NCBI GenBank assembly: GCA_030615365.1
Contig: JAUWZM010000037.1
Span: 1 to 25,869, forward strand
Length of the DNA: 25,869 bases
Reading direction: 5' to 3'
Source of the DNA: Candidatus Aerophobota bacterium
GTDB taxonomy: Bacteria; Aerophobota; Aerophobia; Aerophobales; B3-G15
Shown here one piece after another: positions 21,232-25,869 of the stretch. Both the position numbers and the translations under genes were made by a program. The stretch's first letter is position 1; each line of letters opens with the position of its first letter. Below the pieces are notes generated by a model. That model did not search any database. It saw only the letters and a program-made list of their open reading frames with translations, and was not told where the DNA came from.

Positions 21232-23771
21232 AAGCTTTTCATACAATTGCTATACCTCATAAGGATATTTTGGAAGGTAGGCTCACTATGGATATTTTTG
21301 CTGCTGATCTATGGGAAGTCTATCAGAACAGAGGACCTGATGAGTATAAGGATAGAGATACTTTTTTTAGAAAAACTTATCTTACAGAGGGACTTAAGAA
21401 CCTTCTCTCTATTGTAGAAAAGCGTTTAAAAGGAGAAGGAGGTGATCCGGTTATCCAGCTTCAAACTCCTTTTGGCGGAGGAAAAACCCATGCCTTAATT
21501 GCTATGTATCATAAATCCAGAGAATGGGAGGCTAATACGACCGTAATAGTTGGCACAGTGCTAAATAAAGAAGAAGTATTGTGGGAAGTTTTAGAAAAAC
21601 AGTTAACTGGAAAAGTTGAAAGGCTCTCTGGGAAAGTAGCACCGGGCAGAGAATCTATTAGAAAACTACTTTTTGAAAATCAGCCCGTTCTTATTTTAAT
21701 GGATGAGGTTTTACAGTATGTAACCAGAGCAGCAGGTGTTAAAGTAGGGGAAAACAATTTAGCTGCTCAAACCATTGCTTTTATGCAGGAGCTTATGGAG
21801 GCGGCAGGCACACTAAAAAAAGTTTGTGTGGTAGTAACTTTACCTTCAAGTATTACTGAACATTATGATGAAAGTGCAGAAAGACTCTATCAAAAGTTAC
21901 AAAAAGTAGCTGGTAGAGTAGAAAAAATTTATACACCGGTGCAGGAAAATGAGATTAGCAGAATTATTAGAAAAAGGCTTTTTAGCAGTCTCAGCGAAAA
22001 TGATGCAAGAGAAACTGTTGAAAATTTTATGGATTATGCAGAAAAAGAGGGAATACTTCCTCTGGAATTAGACGCAAGCAAATATAGAGATAGATTTCTT
22101 GATTCCTATCCCTTTATGCCCGAAGTAATAGATGTATTATATCAACGGTGGGGAAGTTTTCCAACTTTTCAAAGAACTCGCGGAGTTCTAAGGCTTCTCT
22201 CTTTGATTGTGTATTCCTTAATAGGAACAAATAAAGCCTATATTAGTTTGGCAGATTTTAATCTTGCTAATCAGGAGATAAGACAGGAGCTCATAAAGCA
22301 TATCGGGCAAGAATACAATGGTATTATAGATATTGATATTACAGGTGTAAATGCTAATTCTAAAAAAGTAGATGTATCACTGGGCAAAGCCTACCAGGGA
22401 CTAAATCTGGGCACTCGTGCTACTACTACTATATTTCTTTATTCTTTTTCTGGGGGGCAGGAACACGGATTAACAATGAATGAAATTAAACGTTCTGCTA
22501 CTACTTCAGGAAACCCTGCAGGAGTTGTGGCAGAGGCTGCTGAGCAATTAAGGAGTAAATTATTTTATCTACAAAACATTGATGATAAATACTTTTTTAG
22601 CAATCAACCAAATTTAAACCGTATTTTGCTCACCAAGATGGAAAATGTTAAGGAAAATGAACTTGTTAGCCTGGAACAGAAACTTTTAAAAAAAAGCATT
22701 AAAGGTGATAAATTAAAAGTCTTTATCTGGGAGGAGGATTCAGGAAATATTCCTGAATCTAAGAATCTTAAACTGGTAATTTTAAAAAAAGAAAATAAAG
22801 AGCTAATGAATAACATTTTAAAAACTAAAGGGAAAATACCCCGAGTTTACAGAAATACCTTATTTTTTCTCTATCCACTGGAATCTGAAAGAATTTCTTT
22901 TGCTAATATATTAAAACAAAAAATTGCCTATGAGTATATTGAAAGAGATATAAATCTTAGACTTTCTGATGAGCAGAAAAAAGAGGTTAAAAAGCAGTTA
23001 AAAAGAATAGAATCAGAATTAAAAGAATTTTTAAGAAGATTATATAGAATGCTTGCTATCCCTAACAAAGATGGATTAAAATCTATTGATTTAGGAATAC
23101 CTACCTATGGTGAGGAAAAGGAACTTGATGAGGAAATTTATGAGAAACTGCGCTCTGATGGGGAAATACTGGAAAAAATTGCTCCTTTAGTTATTAAAGA
23201 AAGATATTTTGTTAATAGAGATTATATTTCAACCCAGCAGCTATATCAATCTTTTCTTGCAACTCCTGGAGAGACAAGAGTAACAAATATGGAAGTTGTA
23301 GGGCAGACAATTATAGAGGGTGTGAATGCAGGGCTTTTTGGATTGGGTGAGATTAAGGATGATAAACCAGTCTGTCGTTATTTCAAGGAGCAGTCCTCTG
23401 TTGCCTTCTCTGGTAATGAGATTATTATTAGTGAAGAAATATCTCAGAAACAAAAGGAAAAAGAGGAAAAGAGGAAGGAGCCTGGTGGATATCCACCACC
23501 AAAACCAGGAGTTTTATCTGAAATTGGCGAGAAAAAGGATAAGGAAAAATCAGGGCGTGAGATAAAAACCAAAGATAAAGTACAACTAAAATTTCAAGTG
23601 CCAAAGGGAAAAGTTGCCAGTATTATGGGAGCAATGAACCTGTTGCAAAGTAAATTTGAAACCTTAGAGATAGAGCTTATTGCTAAAGATGGGGCTATCT
23701 CTGAGCAGGATTATGAAGATAAAATAATGGAGACCTTCAGGCAACTGGGAATTGAATTGAAGGAAGAGTAA
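21228..23771 (+). CDS. DUF499 AAA+ ATPase (COG1483)
   Basis: The 847-residue protein starts FHTIAIPHKDILEGRLTMD, typical of DUF499. Walker A is LQTPFGGGKTHAL (about 77-89) and Walker B is VLILMDEVLQYV (about 153-164). The region FDSYPFMPEV-like (SYPFMPEVIDVLYQRW) and TFQRTRGVLRLL (about 300-326) are conserved in the family. A low-complexity, charged and proline-rich linker (about 740-785) leads to a C-terminal domain ending LGIELKEE. DUF499 ATPases are found with DUF1156 methylases and helicases in predicted defence islands. The start is ATG 21228 after GGAGG. The last 54 bp are repeated exactly at 13651-13704. Confidence 0.94.
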   Translation: MKAFHTIAIPHKDILEGRLTMDIFAADLWEVYQNRGPDEYKDRDTFFRKTYLTEGLKNLLSIVEKRLKGEGGDPVIQLQTPFGGGKTHALIAMYHKSREWEANTTVIVGTVLNKEEVLWEVLEKQLTGKVERLSGKVAPGRESIRKLLFENQPVLILMDEVLQYVTRAAGVKVGENNLAAQTIAFMQELMEAAGTLKKVCVVVTLPSSITEHYDESAERLYQKLQKVAGRVEKIYTPVQENEISRIIRKRLFSSLSENDARETVENFMDYAEKEGILPLELDASKYRDRFLDSYPFMPEVIDVLYQRWGSFPTFQRTRGVLRLLSLIVYSLIGTNKAYISLADFNLANQEIRQELIKHIGQEYNGIIDIDITGVNANSKKVDVSLGKAYQGLNLGTRATTTIFLYSFSGGQEHGLTMNEIKRSATTSGNPAGVVAEAAEQLRSKLFYLQNIDDKYFFSNQPNLNRILLTKMENVKENELVSLEQKLLKKSIKGDKLKVFIWEEDSGNIPESKNLKLVILKKENKELMNNILKTKGKIPRVYRNTLFFLYPLESERISFANILKQKIAYEYIERDINLRLSDEQKKEVKKQLKRIESELKEFLRRLYRMLAIPNKDGLKSIDLGIPTYGEEKELDEEIYEKLRSDGEILEKIAPLVIKERYFVNRDYISTQQLYQSFLATPGETRVTNMEVVGQTIIEGVNAGLFGLGEIKDDKPVCRYFKEQSSVAFSGNEIIISEEISQKQKEKEEKRKEPGGYPPPKPGVLSEIGEKKDKEKSGREIKTKDKVQLKFQVPKGKVASIMGAMNLLQSKFETLEIELIAKDGAISEQDYEDKIMETFRQLGIELKEE
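23718..23771 (+). repeat. 54-bp direct repeat, right copy (end of DUF499 gene)
   Basis: This is the in-gene partner of 13651-13704, identical over all 54 bases. The distance between equivalent points is 10,067 bp. The segment between them holds hicBA, the winged-helix remnant and the whole helicase-methylase-MNT-HEPN-ATPase operon. Confidence 0.95.
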
Positions 23772-24089
23772 AATGGAAATCAGGTCTTACAATACAACAC
23801 TTATTTAATATACAAATTTTGCGAATAGATTTAGAGGATTAATAAAAGGAAGCTCATTAAATCTCTTCACTTTGGGGAGAGGGTATTAACGATGTAGCAC
23901 AGACCTTTTAGGTCTGCAAGGACTGAAAGCTATTGGGAGGCTAAAGCCTCCCCTACCCAGGTGAAGAGTTTTACCAGTTTACCGAATCTGGGTTGAATAA
24001 GAACTTACTAGGAGAGATGTGAAAAACCTCCCCGGAGAAATGATGTTATCACCCCCTCCAAATTTTTTTTGAAGGGTAACTGAGAAATT
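23772..24089. other. Spacer between the defence operon and the IS
   Basis: No gene is visible. It holds the multi-hairpin element at 23863-23968 and, at 24055-24077, a loose CCCTCC...GAAGGG hairpin around a T-run. The operon's transcription probably ends in this region, and the CAGACCT/AGGTCTG or GGGAGGCT/AGCCTCCC hairpin could contribute, but neither is followed by a clear T-run. Confidence 0.55.
23863..23968. repeat. Cloverleaf-like palindromic repeat element
   Basis: The outer stem is CTCTTCAC (23863-23870) with GTGAAGAG (23961-23968). Inside it, GGGTA (23881-23885) pairs with TACCC (23954-23958). Two strong hairpins follow: CAGACCT-TTT-AGGTCTG (23900-23916) and GGGAGGCT-AA-AGCCTCCC (23935-23952). 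The arrangement resembles genome-wide REP/BIME-type intergenic repeats with paired AGGCT-AGCCT hairpins. It could also be a structured RNA or a terminator. Confidence 0.55.
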
Positions 24090-25869
24090 TTATCCATAAT
24101 TTGACTACTTTGGTAAAATTCATCCTGACAATTAGAAAATTTATCTCCCTATGTTTGATAATTAGAATAATTAGCCCTTAATTCTTAAAAATGAGGAGCT
24201 AAAGTGCTCATTTATCTATATACTTACTGCATTAGCTCCAACTATATCAAGAATTAGGCACTCCTCATCTTGCTCTTTGAAAATTTTCTTAAGGTTTACC
24301 CCAGCAGCGGTGAATAAGGCCTGAAGACGAGATTTTCTTTTTCCTTTGTATCTTGTTTTACGAAGACCATGAAAGATAAGCTCGCCTATCTTTCTCTATA
24401 TGGGTGGACGTATCTTATTATAAATCTCTTTAAATCTTTTAGTTTTCTGTATCTTCCTTGCCTTTTGAAGATATTCCTCATAAGGGCCTATGCTAATGGT
24501 TCTTCCTGTATTTTTGGCATTGGTACACTCACCCTTTCTGGGACATGCATTGCAAACTTCTTTAGAGAAAACAAATGTCTTAGTAACCTCTCCCTCGGCA
24601 TCTTTACTCTTGCGGCATTTCTCAGCAACCTTTCCTTCTGGGCACACTACTCTCTCTTCCTTAACATCTATATCAAACTCTTCTTTGTTCAGCTTTCCTG
24701 TATCTTTTAGTAGGGGAGCTTTGCTGATAAGCTCAATTCTTTTATCACTCATATTCTTTCGCATCTTCCCCGAGCCATAGGCACCATCTCCACATACAGA
24801 TCTTGTTGTTACCCCAAACTCCTCCTTGGCCTCATCAATTAGTGGTTCTGTCATATCTCCATCAGGGCAGTTTCCAGGGGATACATCTATGTTAGTGATA
24901 ATATCTGAATCTGCATCTTTGATGATATGGGTTTTGTATCCATTGAATTTGCCAGATCTTGATTTTCTGCCATGACGCATTTCAGGATCAGTAGTGGAGA
25001 TAATACGGTCTTTGGCAACTCCCTTTTTTATCTTAGGTTTACCTTTCTTATCCTCCTCTATATCCTGAGAAACTATCCTGGCTAAAAGATTAGCGGCATC
25101 TTTTAGCTGATTATCTACATCTTCTTTATCAACATCAACATGTGATAAAACTTTTCTTACATCAGAAACAAGTAAGGAAAGTAGTTCTTGACGTTCTTTC
25201 TTATCATCCCAGTTAATTCTTGGTTTGGGATCACCTTTGCCATAGGCTTTTAAGGAAAGATCTGTCTTAGATTTTATCTTCTCATCCATGAGGGAAAGAA
25301 CTTTCCGTATGCCATCTCTAAGAAGCTCGTAAGTATCCTTTACAGCTCCTGCTCCCAGCATAGGGGTAGAATCTATTACCTGATCTACTTCCTTTTTTAA
25401 AAGACCGGCCTCTCTTGCAAGTTGAAGGGTCTTTTTAAATACCATCTTATCTTTGTTGTTTACCAAAAGACGAGCTCGAAAGTAGACTAATAAAGAGCGG
25501 TCAAAACCTTCATAGTCTATTGGAACATCTAAGGCGTACTTCCATGCTATGTTTAACCGCACCATCTCAAGGACTTCTCTATCAGAGAGTCCCTCATAAT
25601 TTTGCAAGATAAGAACTTTAGTAAGTCTTGCTGGAGGCACAGAGGGTCTACCATTATCCAGACAGTATATATCAGCAAAGTCATCATCGGTTATTATTTT
25701 GTCAGCAAGGTCATGCATTTTTGCATAAAAACTGTTTTTATCAATAAGATGAGAACAAGCGAAGTCGGTATCAAAAAAGGAGGTTTGCCTGTCTTCTTTT
25801 CCTAACATTTTATCTCCTTATCATAAGTATTTTTTAACTTCAAAATCGCTTCTATTATACTATGGATAA
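24090..25869 (-). mobile_element. IS1182-family insertion sequence, ending at the window edge
   Basis: TTATCCATA (24090-24098) and TATGGATAA (25861-25869) are a perfect 9-bp inverted pair flanking the transposase gene, and similarity continues a few bases inward. The element is about 1.78 kb, within the IS1182 range. The right end coincides with the end of the window, so the target-site duplication cannot be checked. In the right repeat, TATAAT (minus strand, 25854-25859) could serve as the -10 box of the transposase, with its -35 box in flanking DNA. Confidence 0.8.
24216..25808 (-). pseudogene. IS1182-family DDE transposase with in-frame amber stop
   Basis: The frame starts at ATG 25806-25808 (AAGGAG upstream) and gives 470 residues to a TAG at 24396-24398. 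N-terminal features are the IS1182 helical region (SVPPARLTKVLILQNYEGLS, DREVLEMVRLN). The catalytic part has VIDSTPMLGAG and SVCGDGAYGSGKM, the two Asp of the DDE triad, and a cysteine-rich insertion (CPEGKVAEKC, CNACPRKGEC). Beyond the stop, the same frame continues for 59 codons (RKIGELIFHGLRKTRYKGKR...AAGVNLKKIF) to TAG at 24216. The stop replaces the residue in RPPI-x-RKIGEL that is Glu in the family, the third DDE residue. A single G-to-T change would do this. The protein should therefore be inactive. Confidence 0.85.

Noticed and set aside
14477..23771. Calling the operon DISARM or BREX
   Set aside because: The helicase resembles DrmD, but no DrmA, DrmB or DrmC is present. BREX is excluded because there is no PglZ, PglX or BrxL; the DUF499 ATPase is not BrxC.
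23900..23952. Rho-independent terminator of the defence operon
   Set aside because: The two hairpins are strong but neither is followed by a run of T, and they are about 130 bp past the stop; they fit a repeat element better.
24396..24398. Pyrrolysine or reassigned TAG in the transposase
   Set aside because: TAG ends or blocks frames elsewhere in normal ways (for example 11629-11631), no pyl genes are visible, and the position is the catalytic Glu, so loss by mutation is simpler.

Overview
The window looks like accessory DNA from an uncultured, AT-rich, probably anaerobic bacterium. Clear Shine-Dalgarno sites (AGGAGG-type) precede most genes. Radical SAM enzymes, a DsrE-type sulfur protein, an acyl-CoA dehydrogenase and no visible oxygen-linked genes point to anaerobic life. 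I cannot assign a phylum from the sequence. No tRNA, rRNA or CRISPR array is visible.

Region 1 (1-6414) is mostly minus-strand metabolism. It holds a YjbQ/UPF0047 protein, two tandemly duplicated DsrE-family genes, a radical SAM enzyme whose start seems to be a rare ATT codon, an acyl-CoA dehydrogenase that lacks the usual catalytic glutamate, and an aldo/keto reductase. The long spacer 5714-6414 carries palindromic, REP-like sequence.

Region 2 (6415-10505) has one plus-strand exported ABC-type substrate-binding protein, ending base-to-base against a minus-strand gene set. That set, in transcription order, is a secreted Cache-cupin fusion, a cobalamin-domain-like radical SAM enzyme and an exported SagB-type nitroreductase.

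Region 3 (about 10690-14180) is a toxin-antitoxin island on the plus strand, preceded by a near-consensus promoter. It contains a small basic protein, an antitoxin with a frameshifted RelE toxin, a 63-residue orphan, two MNT-HEPN (MntA-HepT-like) pairs, and a HicB-HicA pair. Between these lie decayed pieces: repeated tails of the 63-residue gene, a remnant of the small basic gene, and two winged-helix gene tails.

Region 4 (14477-23771) is the main attraction: a tightly overlapping operon of an SNF2-type helicase with a C-terminal DUF3883 nuclease-like domain, a DUF1156 adenine-specific DNA methylase, an MNT nucleotidyltransferase, a HEPN protein and a DUF499 AAA+ ATPase. This is a helicase-methylase-ATPase anti-phage type system with a toxin-antitoxin-like pair built into its middle. 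The last 54 bp of the ATPase gene also occur, exactly, at 13651-13704, so hicBA plus the whole operon sits between 54-bp direct repeats about 10 kb apart.

Region 5 (23772-25869) has a multi-hairpin repeat element and then an IS1182-family insertion sequence whose terminal inverted repeats I place at 24090-24098 and 25861-25869. The window stops exactly at the IS end. The transposase has an in-frame amber stop where the third DDE residue should be.
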